Below are positions 8,455 to 16,857 of a DNA stretch of 64,000 nt, piece by piece. Both the position numbers and the translations under genes were made by a program. Each line of letters opens with the position of its first letter. The first letter of the stretch is position 1. The stretch covers positions 124,001-188,000 of the forward strand of contig NZ_FQUS01000003.1 in assembly GCF_900129315.1 (NCBI RefSeq), in the 5' to 3' direction. The notes under the pieces were generated by a model, which had not been told where the DNA came from, made no database searches, and was given only the letters and a program-made list of their open reading frames with translations. This stretch comes from Fodinibius roseus. GTDB lineage: Bacteria > Bacteroidota > Rhodothermia > Balneolales > Balneolaceae.

Positions 8455-9414
8455 TTGCAGCTGCCTTCTTTCGCCCGTGATTATGTCTACCCTCTTCAGA
8501 TCTCCACCCCCTTTGCTGTGGGTGATGTGTTCAGTTATCTTCTCTTGGACGAAAAGATTGTGCTTATTGATTGTGGGCATTATGCCGGGGATTCCCGTGA
8601 GCAGCTGAAGTCTCACCTGAGAGAACATGGATTGACGGTTAACGATCTGGATGAAATCTGGCTGACCCATGGACATCCCGATCATTTCGGGCAAGCGGCA
8701 TGGCTGGCAGACAAGTCGGGGGCGGAGGTGTTTGGACATCCCAAGGAGCGGGTTAATTTTGCGGGAAACAGCGATCGCGAGCTGTTCCGGGATTTCTTTT
8801 ATGCGCATGCACTCCCGCCATCGCTGGTCGACCAAATGCTGGATCAGTTAGAGTGGCTGCAGCAATACCAGCTGCCCATAGAACCTCAATGGGTCCGGGA
8901 CGATGAACAACTAACGAGCGGTCGTCTTTCTGTACGTGTCAGATTAACGGCGGGACATGCACCGGGACATATCGTTTTTGACAGCGGAGAGGGACTGCTG
9001 TTCGGCGGGGATCTCTTGCTAAAGCAGATCAGTACCAACGCTTTGATAAATTTTGACCCCGATTCAGGGGAACGGAATAAAAGCCTTCTGCAATACCGGC
9101 AATCGCTGAAGTGGATGGCAAAGCAGCAGGGAATGGTATTACCGGGACACGGGAAAGGAATCCGTAATATTGTTGAAGTGACGCAGCATCATTTGCGTGA
9201 GCATGAACAGCGGTATCGGGGTATTCAGCAACTATTGGAACAGCACCCAAAGAGCCTGATGGAGCTGTCCCGGCACCTGTTTGCCGATGCTATCGAGCAG
9301 GGCGCCCTGTTTTTGGTACTGTCGGAGATATTGGGATATTTGGACTGGGGAGAGCGGGAAGGGACCATTCGGCAAGTAAATACATCGGGAGGGATTCTGT
9401 ATGAAAAGATATAG
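8455..9414 (+). CDS. Metallo-beta-lactamase-fold hydrolase
   Basis: This protein of about 319 residues carries the metal-binding motif THGHPDHFG (from residue 71), a later TAGHAPGHIVF, FGGDLLLKQIS and PGHGKG, the full ligand set of the MBL fold. A C-terminal helical domain after residue 230 resembles the winged-helix tail of LACTB2-like hydrolases and related thioesterases. It probably hydrolyses a thioester or phosphodiester in the cytoplasm; the substrate is not evident. The start is uncertain: there is no in-frame ATG or GTG near the 5' end. The TTG at 8455 is the first usual alternative start, and the frame stays open back to 8371. The HIT gene follows 240 bases later, past a hexamer array. 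Confidence 0.8.
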   Translation: MQLPSFARDYVYPLQISTPFAVGDVFSYLLLDEKIVLIDCGHYAGDSREQLKSHLREHGLTVNDLDEIWLTHGHPDHFGQAAWLADKSGAEVFGHPKERVNFAGNSDRELFRDFFYAHALPPSLVDQMLDQLEWLQQYQLPIEPQWVRDDEQLTSGRLSVRVRLTAGHAPGHIVFDSGEGLLFGGDLLLKQISTNALINFDPDSGERNKSLLQYRQSLKWMAKQQGMVLPGHGKGIRNIVEVTQHHLREHEQRYRGIQQLLEQHPKSLMELSRHLFADAIEQGALFLVLSEILGYLDWGEREGTIRQVNTSGGILYEKI

Positions 9415-9549
9415 TTTTAGGAATTGGGAATTGGGAATCAAGAATGGAGAGCCGGGAGCTTGAAATTGGAAAGTGCAAATTTCAAATTGAAAATGAAGCC
9501 TAAAAATATGCCATTACGATTTGACAAATAGGCGAGCTATGACCAGATT

Positions 9550-9645
9550 CCGTAACCGTAACCGTAACCGTAACCGTAACCGTAACCGTAACCGTAACCG
9601 TAACCGTAACCGTAACCGTAACCGTAACCGTAACCGTAACCGTAG
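9550..9645 (+). repeat. Hexanucleotide tandem array (CCGTAA)15
   Basis: Fifteen perfect CCGTAA units at 9550-9639 plus a final variant CCGTAG. The array ends 12 bases before the ATG of the HIT gene. Just upstream, 9418-9440 contains a short GGAATTGGGAATTGGGAAT tract. Being a multiple of three, length changes would not shift a frame, but they would alter spacing upstream of the HIT-aroQ pair. Confidence 0.95.
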
Positions 9646-9657
9646 AACCTGTACCCT

Positions 9658-10056
9658 ATGTCAACCATTTTCACTAAAATTATTGAGGGCGAAATTCCCT
9701 GTCATAAAGTGGCAGAAACCGACGATCATATTGCTTTTTTGGATATTAATCCTATTGCGGAGGGACATACACTGGTGGTGCCTAAACAGGAGGTGGATTA
9801 CTTCTTTGACCTGCCGGATGCGCTAATGAAGAGTACGATGGATTTTTCCCGAACCATTGCCCGTGCGCTCGATGAAGCCCTTGCCCCGCTTCGTACCGGC
9901 GTGATCGTGCAGGGACTCGAAGTGCCGCATGCGCATGTTCACCTGATCCCGTTGTATGAAACCCATCAGGTGATGGCGCTGGGACATAATGTCTCCGTAA
10001 GCGAAGATCGAATGGAAGAGCTGAAAGAGCTAATCAGTAAACAGGTAACCCTATGA
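9658..10056 (+). CDS. HIT family nucleotide-binding protein
   Basis: A 132-residue histidine-triad protein of the HinT branch: FTKIIEGEIPCHKV at the N-terminus, FLDINPIAEGHTLVVPK in the core and the catalytic triad HAHVHL at residues 91-96. HinT-like proteins hydrolyse nucleoside phosphoramidates and acyl-adenylates. ATG 9658 directly follows the hexamer array. The stop overlaps the aroQ start by four bases (ATGA), so the two are co-transcribed and probably translationally coupled. Confidence 0.93.
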   Translation: MSTIFTKIIEGEIPCHKVAETDDHIAFLDINPIAEGHTLVVPKQEVDYFFDLPDALMKSTMDFSRTIARALDEALAPLRTGVIVQGLEVPHAHVHLIPLYETHQVMALGHNVSVSEDRMEELKELISKQVTL

Positions 10057-10487
10057 AATTATCCGTACTAAACGGTCCGAACCTGAATATGCTGGGCACC
10101 CGTGATCCCGAGCAATACGGGTCAGATACGCTTGAGCATATTGAACAGCTGCTGATCGACACCTTCCCCGATGATGAAATGGTTTTCTTCCAGAGTAATC
10201 TGGAGGGCGAGCTTGTAGAGGCGATCCAGTCCCTTTTGAAAAGCGACGTAGACGGACTCATAGCTAACTTTGGCGGTTACTCACACACGTCGGTAGCCAT
10301 TCGCGATGCCCTGGAACTGCTGGAAATACCGATCGTGGAGGTCCACCTGTCCAATATTCATGCGCGCGAAGAATTCCGCGAGCAAACGCTCACCGGCAGC
10401 GTCGCCAATGGCATTATTACCGGCTTTGGGAAACACAGCTACGTCTTGGGCGTATATGCCATGGAAAGACTGTTGGGAAATAGCTAA
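10053..10487 (+). CDS. aroQ: 3-dehydroquinate dehydratase, type II
   Basis: This 144-residue enzyme converts 3-dehydroquinate to 3-dehydroshikimate in the shikimate pathway. The type II signature is complete: LNGPNLNMLGTRDPEQYG with Tyr22, NFGGYSHTSVAIRDAL and the catalytic-histidine segment EVHLSNIHAREEFR. Length is normal for the dodecameric type II family. It overlaps the HIT gene by four bases. No other aro genes are nearby. Confidence 0.96.
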   Translation: MKLSVLNGPNLNMLGTRDPEQYGSDTLEHIEQLLIDTFPDDEMVFFQSNLEGELVEAIQSLLKSDVDGLIANFGGYSHTSVAIRDALELLEIPIVEVHLSNIHAREEFREQTLTGSVANGIITGFGKHSYVLGVYAMERLLGNS

Positions 10488-10642
10488 AAGCTGAATATCC
10501 GCGCAACTCAAGTTGTTTATCTGTTATTTCACTGGACCGGAATAAAAAAATTTATATCACATTCAGGTTAATAGACTGTAAGACGATCGGTTCATTCAGG
10601 TTCAGGGGCGTGAAAAAGGCATTCTTATAACGAACATTCACC

Positions 10643-12112
10643 TTGAAAAAACTTAAAGAACTTCTTTCCGACACGCTTGTTTACGGTATCAGCAGTGTTC
10701 TGGCCCGATTTATCGGCTACCTGCTTGTGCCTCTGCATACCAGTGGGGTATTTGAAACATCTGAATACGGAATTGTTAGTCTTGTTTACGCCGGACTCGC
10801 TTTTCTGAACGTGATTTTTACCTTCGGGATGGAATCAGCCTACCTGCGGTATGCCAAGGACCGGGACCTTGCAAAAGATGTGTTCAAAACACTTCAGACT
10901 GGATTGGCCGGGCTTTCTTCCATACTCGTATTGTTACTCATTTTGGCGGCCCCGTTTCTAATGCCAACTATGAATCTGGAGGCTTCGGGCAACCAAAATT
11001 TATATTGGATGATGCTCGGAATACTCTGGTTTGATACCATGGTCTTAATTCCTTTTGCGGAGCTACGGCTGGTACAGCGGCAATGGCTTTTTGCTATAAT
11101 TAAAACGGGTAACATCCTGATTAACGTTGGATTGCAGTTCTATCTTATTCTGGGGCTGAACTGGGGGATTCAAGCGGTATTTTTTGCCAGTCTGGTGGCA
11201 TCGGGACTCACCGCGGTGGTCCTCTGGATCGTTACAGCGGATATGTTTTCCGGTTCCTGGGATACGCCGGTCCTCCGAAAAGCGCTCTGGTTTGGCTTGC
11301 CTTTTGTGCCGGCGGGATTGGGATTCGTTATCAACGAGACCCTCGACCGTTTTTTCCTGGGTAATTACCTGTCGCAGTCTACCGTTGCGAAACTGTATTC
11401 CGCCGATCTGATTCCTGCTGATATTGTGGGTATCTACAGTGCCAGCTATAAGGTATCGGTTTTTATGCTGCTGCTGGTACAGATGTTCCGGATGGCCTGG
11501 CAGCCCTTTTTCCTGCGGGAGTCCGATGACCCGGAAGCACCGAAAACCTATCGGGATGTGTTTCGGTATTTCAACGTCGTCGCAGCAATATGCTTTCTGG
11601 TGGTAGCGCTGTTTGTTCAGCAAATTGTCCAAATTAGAGTCCCCCTGCTCGACGCCTACCTGGTGGGGGAGGAATACTGGATGGGCCTGCATATCGTACC
11701 GGTGCTGCTCGGGGCTTACTGGTTTCACGGGTGGTATATGAACTTCTCTGCCGGCATCTTCATAGAAGAGAAAACGAAAGTTCTGCCTGTTATTACACTT
11801 ATCGGTGCGGGAGTTACGATTGCGGTTAATCTCGTACTTATCCCTTATTATGGCATGATGGGGTCAGCCGTCGCAACCCTTGTCAGCTACGCTGCGATGG
11901 CGTTACTGCTCTACTATCAGAGCATAAAAATATATCCGGTGAATTACCAGATTCACCGGGCCTTCGGAATGATGCTTCTTGCCGTTCTCTGTTGGTATTT
12001 CCAGCCCTACCTGACCTACTGGATTCCCGGGGAATGGATGAGCCGTACAATTATGTTGATAATTGGTATAGCAGGCTTCCTGTGGCTATCCCGGCCTACA
12101 GGTGAGAAATAG
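10643..12112 (+). CDS. Polysaccharide flippase (Wzx/MATE-like, MVF superfamily)
   Basis: A 489-residue integral membrane protein with about 13-14 hydrophobic segments. The N-terminus (LLSDTLVYGISSVLARFIGY) is the usual opening of oligosaccharide flippases, which move lipid-linked sugars across the inner membrane for capsule, O-antigen or exopolysaccharide. The start is a TTG at 10643; no better ATG lies nearby, and the next Met is too far inside the first helix. No glycosyltransferases flank it, so it is an orphan of its pathway here. Confidence 0.85.
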   Translation: MKKLKELLSDTLVYGISSVLARFIGYLLVPLHTSGVFETSEYGIVSLVYAGLAFLNVIFTFGMESAYLRYAKDRDLAKDVFKTLQTGLAGLSSILVLLLILAAPFLMPTMNLEASGNQNLYWMMLGILWFDTMVLIPFAELRLVQRQWLFAIIKTGNILINVGLQFYLILGLNWGIQAVFFASLVASGLTAVVLWIVTADMFSGSWDTPVLRKALWFGLPFVPAGLGFVINETLDRFFLGNYLSQSTVAKLYSADLIPADIVGIYSASYKVSVFMLLLVQMFRMAWQPFFLRESDDPEAPKTYRDVFRYFNVVAAICFLVVALFVQQIVQIRVPLLDAYLVGEEYWMGLHIVPVLLGAYWFHGWYMNFSAGIFIEEKTKVLPVITLIGAGVTIAVNLVLIPYYGMMGSAVATLVSYAAMALLLYYQSIKIYPVNYQIHRAFGMMLLAVLCWYFQPYLTYWIPGEWMSRTIMLIIGIAGFLWLSRPTGEK

Positions 12113-12208
12113 GTTATTTATTATCCATTATTTGTTCAGGGTGACAAAAAAAGCTCACCCGCCGGTAATAAGCTATTATTAAGAATTATAAATAGAGAGG
12201 AAATTATT

Positions 12209-13018
12209 ATGGAAGGTAATGTTGGTATTTTCGTCGATGCCGTAAATGTAACGATGAACGGAGGGTTCGGTTTGCGATATGATATTTTGCGAAAATTTGC
12301 CTGCCGCGACGGCCGATCGCCTTCACGCATGAATGTGTATCTTGGCTATGATCAACAGAGGGCACAGGAGGATGAATCTTATCAGGCCAAGACCGAACGA
12401 TTCAGCGAGGTATTGCGCGATTTTGAGTACAAGGTTATAGAAAAGCCGATGCAATATTATGAAGATAATGAGACGGGCGAGGTTATTACAAAGTCGACCG
12501 TGGCGATGGATATGGCAGTGGACATGCTGACACAGGCCGATCAGCTGGATAATATCGTGCTGCTTACCAATGACGGAAGCTATGTCAGCGTGATCAAAGC
12601 GATTCAACAGAAAGGTACGCGGGTGGAGCTGGTGGGTTTTGATGATATGCCCTCAGAGCTTCGCAAGGAGGCGGATCTGTATATCTCCGGCTATCTTATC
12701 CCCGGACTGCTGCCTATTGAGTCGCCCTATCGGTGGGGCGAAGTGGGATCGCGTGTACGCGGGGTATGCTATGATTTTTCCCATGACGACGGCTACGGCT
12801 TCATGCGTTACCTGGTTGCGCTGAACGAAAAGCTCTGGATTACGGATTCGCGCTTCGAAGAATCGCCCTACAAAACGGTGTTCGCCCATATCTCGCAGTT
12901 CGAAAGCGACTTTGAGACCAGCTTTCTGCCGAGTCGCCATCTTATTTTTGAATTTGACCTGATTGAAAATGAAAAGGGACTGGTGGCGGAAAATATAGTG
13001 CTTATAAGCGCACCGTGA
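12209..13018 (+). CDS. NYN-domain (PIN-like) ribonuclease fused to a cold-shock-like domain
   Basis: The first 165 of 269 residues form a NYN/LabA-like PIN fold. Acidic and Asn residues of the expected active site are visible in NVGIFVDAVNV (Asp10, Asn13), AMDMAVDML (Asp101) and VLLTNDGSY (Asp122). From about residue 180 the sequence reads as a divergent cold-shock/S1-type OB fold: GVCYDF, GYGFMR, VFAHISQF, then LIFEFDLIENEKGLVAENI, mirroring the RNP1/RNP2 and C-terminal strands of CspA-like proteins. The combination suggests an RNA-targeted metal-dependent nuclease. The start ATG 12209 follows AGAGAGGAAATTATT. It is convergent with mdh. Target RNA unknown. Confidence 0.85.
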   Translation: MEGNVGIFVDAVNVTMNGGFGLRYDILRKFACRDGRSPSRMNVYLGYDQQRAQEDESYQAKTERFSEVLRDFEYKVIEKPMQYYEDNETGEVITKSTVAMDMAVDMLTQADQLDNIVLLTNDGSYVSVIKAIQQKGTRVELVGFDDMPSELRKEADLYISGYLIPGLLPIESPYRWGEVGSRVRGVCYDFSHDDGYGFMRYLVALNEKLWITDSRFEESPYKTVFAHISQFESDFETSFLPSRHLIFEFDLIENEKGLVAENIVLISAP

Positions 13019-13075
13019 GGAGTAGAAAGTAGCAAGTTTTAAGTAAAAAGTTTGAAGGGCCCATCCTAAAATAGG

Positions 13076-13180
13076 TTGAAAAAAATAAACACATTAAGTC
13101 AACCGATAACACCCACAGGAGGTATTACCCGAAGATACAGCGATGCCTTCCAACGTCAGGCTGTGGAATCCGTCAAATAA
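13076..13180 (+). pseudogene. Transposase N-terminal remnant
   Basis: A 34-codon open frame from TTG 13076 to TAA 13178 ends ITRRYSDAFQRQAVESVK, which matches the opening of IS3-type OrfA helix-turn-helix transposases (RRYSxEFKxxAVxLV). The frame then stops, and the next 140 bases do not continue a transposase in any frame I can follow. No terminal inverted repeats were found, so this is a decayed insertion-sequence fragment. Confidence 0.55.
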
Positions 13181-13321
13181 GAACAGTACAACCAACCAAC
13201 AATAAGCAGCTGATTTGTATGGATGCTCCCGGAAAAGCATTCCCAGCTCGTGGAAGAGTGTGGAATAATACTTGGCAATAAAGTAGCTACGTATTCAACC
13301 TGTTGATAAAGTCGGTAAACC

Positions 13322-13357
13322 AAAAAAGGCTCCGCTATGGTCGGCGGAGCCTTTTTT
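13322..13357. terminator. Bidirectional terminator between the NYN gene and mdh
   Basis: AAAAAAGGCTCCGC (13322-13335) pairs perfectly with GCGGAGCCTTTTTT (13344-13357) around an eight-base loop. A-run and T-run on either side allow termination of both convergent transcripts. Confidence 0.85.
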
Positions 13358-13405
13358 AAAAAATGCAAGTAGTGAAGAAGCCTTACGTCTTCAGTTTATT
13401 GCGAT

Positions 13406-14362
13406 TTATTTATCCATCAGCTCGCGGAATTCTGCAAGGACAGAATGCACGTGATCTGCCGATGTATCCATAAGGTCTTGTTCTTCTGCGATTAAGTCAA
13501 CCTCGATTATTTGCTTGATGCCGCCTTCGCCCAATTTCACGGGAACGCCCAGAAACAGGTCTTCGTGGCCGTATTCGCCGTTCAGGTAGGCCGCGCAGGG
13601 AAAGATTCGGTTTTGGTCGAGCATAATGGCTTCCACCATTTGTGCTGCAGCTGCACCGGGAGCATACCAGGCTGAGGTACCCATCAGGTTGACCAGCTCT
13701 CCGCCGCCGCCTTTGGTGCGTTCGACAATTTCCTCCAGCTTCTCATCATCGATAAACTGGGTGACCGGCATTCCTGCGATGGTCGTAAAGCGGGGCAGGG
13801 GTACCATGGTGTCTCCATGTCCCCCCAGCAGAAGCGCCTGAATATCTTTGGGTGATACATCCAGCTCTTCGGCCAGGAAGGAACGGTATCGTGCGGTGTC
13901 CAGAATGCCTGCCATGCCCATCACCCGGCTGGAATCCAGTCCACTGGTTTCATAGGCAACCTGGGCCATAACGTCGAGCGGGTTGGAAACAATAATAAGT
14001 ATCGTATCGGGCGAATGTTCGATGAGCTGTTCGGTGACGGACTGTACGATGTTGGCATTGGTTTCCAGCAGATCATCGCGACTCATCCCGGGGCGGCGCG
14101 GCACTCCGGCCGTAATCACACAGACGTCAGACCCCGCTGTGTCTTCATAGTCGACGGATCCGGTGAGCTTGGTATCAAATTTGTGAATGGGCGATGATTC
14201 CCACTGGTCGAGCGCCCGGCCTTTTGACGGATAGATTTTATTACCATTTTTTTCCTGCACGATATCGACCATGACGACCTCTTTGGCAAAATCGCGCTGT
14301 GCCACGGCCATCGACACCGTAGAACCGACATTACCGCCGGCACCAACTACTGTTACTTTCAT
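13406..14362 (-). CDS. mdh: Malate dehydrogenase (LDH-like type)
   Basis: This 318-residue NAD-dependent enzyme interconverts malate and oxaloacetate in the TCA cycle. Visible are the Rossmann motif VGAGGNVGS (residues 6-14), ITAGVPRRPGMSRDDLL with the two substrate-binding arginines, VSNPLDVMAQVAY, MAGILDTARYRSFLA, and the catalytic histidine in LLGGHGDTMVPL. The MAGILD motif and single-subunit length place it in the LDH-like tetrameric MDH group found in Bacteroidota and Chlorobi. ATG 14362 starts directly with MKVTVVGAGG. nadK ends 84 bases upstream on the same strand, with a candidate promoter in between. Confidence 0.97.
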   Translation of the reverse strand: MKVTVVGAGGNVGSTVSMAVAQRDFAKEVVMVDIVQEKNGNKIYPSKGRALDQWESSPIHKFDTKLTGSVDYEDTAGSDVCVITAGVPRRPGMSRDDLLETNANIVQSVTEQLIEHSPDTILIIVSNPLDVMAQVAYETSGLDSSRVMGMAGILDTARYRSFLAEELDVSPKDIQALLLGGHGDTMVPLPRFTTIAGMPVTQFIDDEKLEEIVERTKGGGGELVNLMGTSAWYAPGAAAAQMVEAIMLDQNRIFPCAAYLNGEYGHEDLFLGVPVKLGEGGIKQIIEVDLIAEEQDLMDTSADHVHSVLAEFRELMDK

Positions 14363-14396
14363 ATTGACTGACTTTTTTAAGTGTTAAAATTTTGCC

Positions 14397-14428
14397 TAAA
14401 GATAATGGTAAAATTCGTGAATGTCAGA
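14397..14428 (-). promoter_or_regulatory. Candidate promoter for mdh
   Basis: On the minus strand TCTG (14428-14425), 20 bases, TATCTTTA (14404-14397). The -7 box is the same variant as that proposed for carA. It would give a leader of about 28 bases before the mdh ATG. Confidence 0.35.
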
Positions 14429-14446
14429 ACGGATACGAATGAAAAA

Positions 14447-15316
14447 TTAAGCTTCTCGTGAATCCATGCCCCACATCAGCTTATGACGGAGGGTATCGAA
14501 GTAGCTTTGCGTGGGCAGTTCGATCAGATCAACCGTAAAGTTGGAGCGCTTTATATTCACTTCAAAAGGATAGGATTCGATCTCCTTGATGAGACCGTCG
14601 TAGGAGAAAAGGACGTCATGGTCCTGCTTTTCCACTTTGATTTTCAGCGACTTGTTGGAAGAGAGTACGAGGGGACGAGTCGTCAGCGTATGGGGATTGA
14701 TCGGGGTCAGGACCATCACATTCGTATTCGGCATTACGATGGGGCCGCTGGAGGAGAGATTATAAGCCGTAGATCCGGTCGGGGATGCCACAATCAGCCC
14801 GTCCGCCCAATAGTTATTGATAAACATATCATCGTATTCCGCACTGACATTTACCATGGAGGTGGAATCCTTTTTCGCAAACAGGAATTCGTTCAAGGCG
14901 TGGTAGATCGTGCCCTCGCTATCTTCGGCCTCCAGGAGGTATCGCTTGTCAATACGGTAGTTCCCCTCCCTGAGGTCGGTCAGCGCCTGCGCAATATTTT
15001 CCTTCTGTGTATACGCCATAAAGCCCAGTCGTCCGCTGTTAACGCCCAGTATCGGCTTCTGGATGTTCTTCATCAGGCGGGCCGTATAGAGCATCGTCCC
15101 GTCGCCCCCCACCGCAATAACGATATCCGCCTGATCTATAGCCTCTTTTTCGCTGTCTGTGACAATAGCGGAGGGATGTTCCTCGCCCCGGTACAGTTCG
15201 TGCAGTTCAGAACAAAATACAATATGCACATCATGATCATCGGCCCAGGACAGGATGTCGATAAAAGATTCTTTAACAGAATATTTTTTGGGGTTTGCTA
15301 TAAGCGCGAGTTTCAT
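14447..15316 (-). CDS. nadK: NAD kinase
   Basis: The 289-residue enzyme phosphorylates NAD to NADP. Diagnostic motifs are AVGGDGTML (from residue 68), the substrate loop LGVNSGRLGFMAY, ALNEFLFAKKD and DGLIVASPTGSTAYNLSSSGPI. Length is normal. The ATG at 15316 overlaps the stop of the upstream peptide-binding lipoprotein gene by four bases (ATGA), so the two are one transcript and probably translationally coupled, although their functions are unrelated. Confidence 0.97.
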   Translation of the reverse strand: MKLALIANPKKYSVKESFIDILSWADDHDVHIVFCSELHELYRGEEHPSAIVTDSEKEAIDQADIVIAVGGDGTMLYTARLMKNIQKPILGVNSGRLGFMAYTQKENIAQALTDLREGNYRIDKRYLLEAEDSEGTIYHALNEFLFAKKDSTSMVNVSAEYDDMFINNYWADGLIVASPTGSTAYNLSSSGPIVMPNTNVMVLTPINPHTLTTRPLVLSSNKSLKIKVEKQDHDVLFSYDGLIKEIESYPFEVNIKRSNFTVDLIELPTQSYFDTLRHKLMWGMDSREA

Positions 15317-16812
15317 AAGGGTCTGTTTATATTTTCGAAGGCCGGGAGTTCCACTCCGCGCAGGTCAATCCACCACGGGTATTGGTTGGCTGGAAGATCG
15401 TCAATGTCCTGTCGCTTCAGTGAAAACTGCTGCACGGTGAAGGTGATCAGCGGGGGATGGTCAGCCCATTCCATCGGAGGGAAAAGCTCCGGATGCTCGG
15501 TAAAAAATAGCCCGGTCCGTTGCGTGGGCACCCGGATGCCGGTTATGTCCAGCTCCCCGCCTTGTCCTTCCAGCAGATCAGACAGCTGCTGCAGGAAAAC
15601 TTTACCATAGGGATGTTCCGTGGCCGGCACTTCCAGGCTCAGGTCACTCATTGCTGCTATTTTGGAATCATCGGTAAAAAATGAGGTATCCGTGATGGCG
15701 GGACCCAACGGGTCAAAAAGGGAGGAGGCATTGTTTTTGGCCAGTTGCGCAATGTCAGCGCCGCGATCCTCCGACACATCGGATGAAGGGTAACGCCGGA
15801 GGGCAAACATAGTGCTGCCTGTTTGAGAAAGAATATAGCGATCGCTGTATGGGGAGGCCAGGCTGCGCTCTTCCGTTAACAACTGCCGCGAAAGTGCGGG
15901 ATCAAGTTCCGGCAATAAGTGGACGTTGCCCGCCTCCATTGCATTCAAAAAGCTTAAAGGGGTGTCACTGATAATCATATCCACCCGGTTGAGCCGGATG
16001 TCGGAAGCGGCATAATAGTTTTGGAACTTCGAAAAGACAAAGGTAGAATCACTGGACCGCTGCGCAAAGGTAAAAGGTCCGCTGCCCACCGGGGTGAAAT
16101 CCCCTGTGCTTGTCCCGACCGCTTCTTTCGGGTAGATGACCGCCAGGGGAAGAGCCAGCTTTTGAAGAAAATCAGGATCCGGCTGATCCAACTCAAAAAC
16201 CACCGTTGTGTCGTTGGGCGTCTGAATGCCGGAAATACGGTCCAGCTGTCTTAGCGTCGGGTTATAGACGTGCCGCTGTTCCCGGAAATACTCATCAAAG
16301 CCTTCAATGTTCATAAACAGCCCGGCGGCCCGGGGGGGCACCGCATTGTTGGCCATCCGTTCGAAAATAAAGGGCACATCGTCGGCGGTAAGCTTTCGTC
16401 CCGTCCCGCTTCCAAAGATGTCGCTGTCGTGGTAATACACATCCGGTCGAAGATGAAAGGTATACCTGCGATCATTGGCTCCCACCGACCATTTTTGAGC
16501 AATGGCGGGAGCGATGGTTCCCGCTTCATCAAATCGAACCAGTCCCTCATAGACCAGCTGAATGGCCCGGATATTGGTGGCGTTGTCGGCCAAAAGCGGA
16601 TCCAGCGAGCGGATGGGCTGATACTCCCCGATATTGAGCTGCCGAAATCCGGCATCCTGTTGTTCCGCAGCCGGGAATTGTTCCACAGTGTCAGCGGCCG
16701 TTGTTTCGGGATCGCGATCGACTACGATCGTTTCCGGCTGTTTACAGGCCGCAGCTACTGCTACGATAAAAAAAAAGGTCATTACACGGTTGGCAGGGGA
16801 AAATAGATTCAT
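15313..16812 (-). CDS. ABC-transporter peptide/solute-binding lipoprotein (SBP family 5)
   Basis: A 499-residue protein with signal peptide and lipobox VAAAC (Cys23). It follows the family-5 (DppA/OppA-like) plan: RSLDPLLADNATNIRAIQLV near the N-terminus, then EGLVRFDEAGTIAPAIAQKW and YTFHLRPDVYYHDSD, and PVGSGPFTF in the second lobe. Such proteins bind oligopeptides or other large solutes for ABC importers, but no permease or ATPase genes are next to it. It lies between ddl (45 bases upstream) and nadK (4-base overlap), so a role in recycling cell-wall peptides is possible but only inferred. Confidence 0.85.
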   Translation of the reverse strand: MNLFSPANRVMTFFFIVAVAAACKQPETIVVDRDPETTAADTVEQFPAAEQQDAGFRQLNIGEYQPIRSLDPLLADNATNIRAIQLVYEGLVRFDEAGTIAPAIAQKWSVGANDRRYTFHLRPDVYYHDSDIFGSGTGRKLTADDVPFIFERMANNAVPPRAAGLFMNIEGFDEYFREQRHVYNPTLRQLDRISGIQTPNDTTVVFELDQPDPDFLQKLALPLAVIYPKEAVGTSTGDFTPVGSGPFTFAQRSSDSTFVFSKFQNYYAASDIRLNRVDMIISDTPLSFLNAMEAGNVHLLPELDPALSRQLLTEERSLASPYSDRYILSQTGSTMFALRRYPSSDVSEDRGADIAQLAKNNASSLFDPLGPAITDTSFFTDDSKIAAMSDLSLEVPATEHPYGKVFLQQLSDLLEGQGGELDITGIRVPTQRTGLFFTEHPELFPPMEWADHPPLITFTVQQFSLKRQDIDDLPANQYPWWIDLRGVELPAFENINRPL

Positions 16813-16857
16813 AATCCTGATAAGTTAGAGGTCAATGGGAAAACCAAGACGTATCGG

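Noticed and set aside
9550-9645. Possible CRISPR or iteron-type origin from the regular array
   Set aside because: Units are six bases with no spacers, and there are no cas, dnaA or rep genes nearby.
9521-9826. Open frame encoding a long Arg-Asn repeat
   Set aside because: It is the translation of the CCGTAA array and then overlaps the HIT gene in another frame; no independent evidence of coding.
12139-12161. GGGTGA...TCACCC hairpin after the flippase gene as a terminator
   Set aside because: The A-run is in the loop and there is no T-run after the stem, so it does not meet the form of an intrinsic terminator.
14483-15610. Long + strand frame over nadK and the binding-protein gene
   Set aside because: It spans two certain minus-strand genes and shows no recognisable domain.
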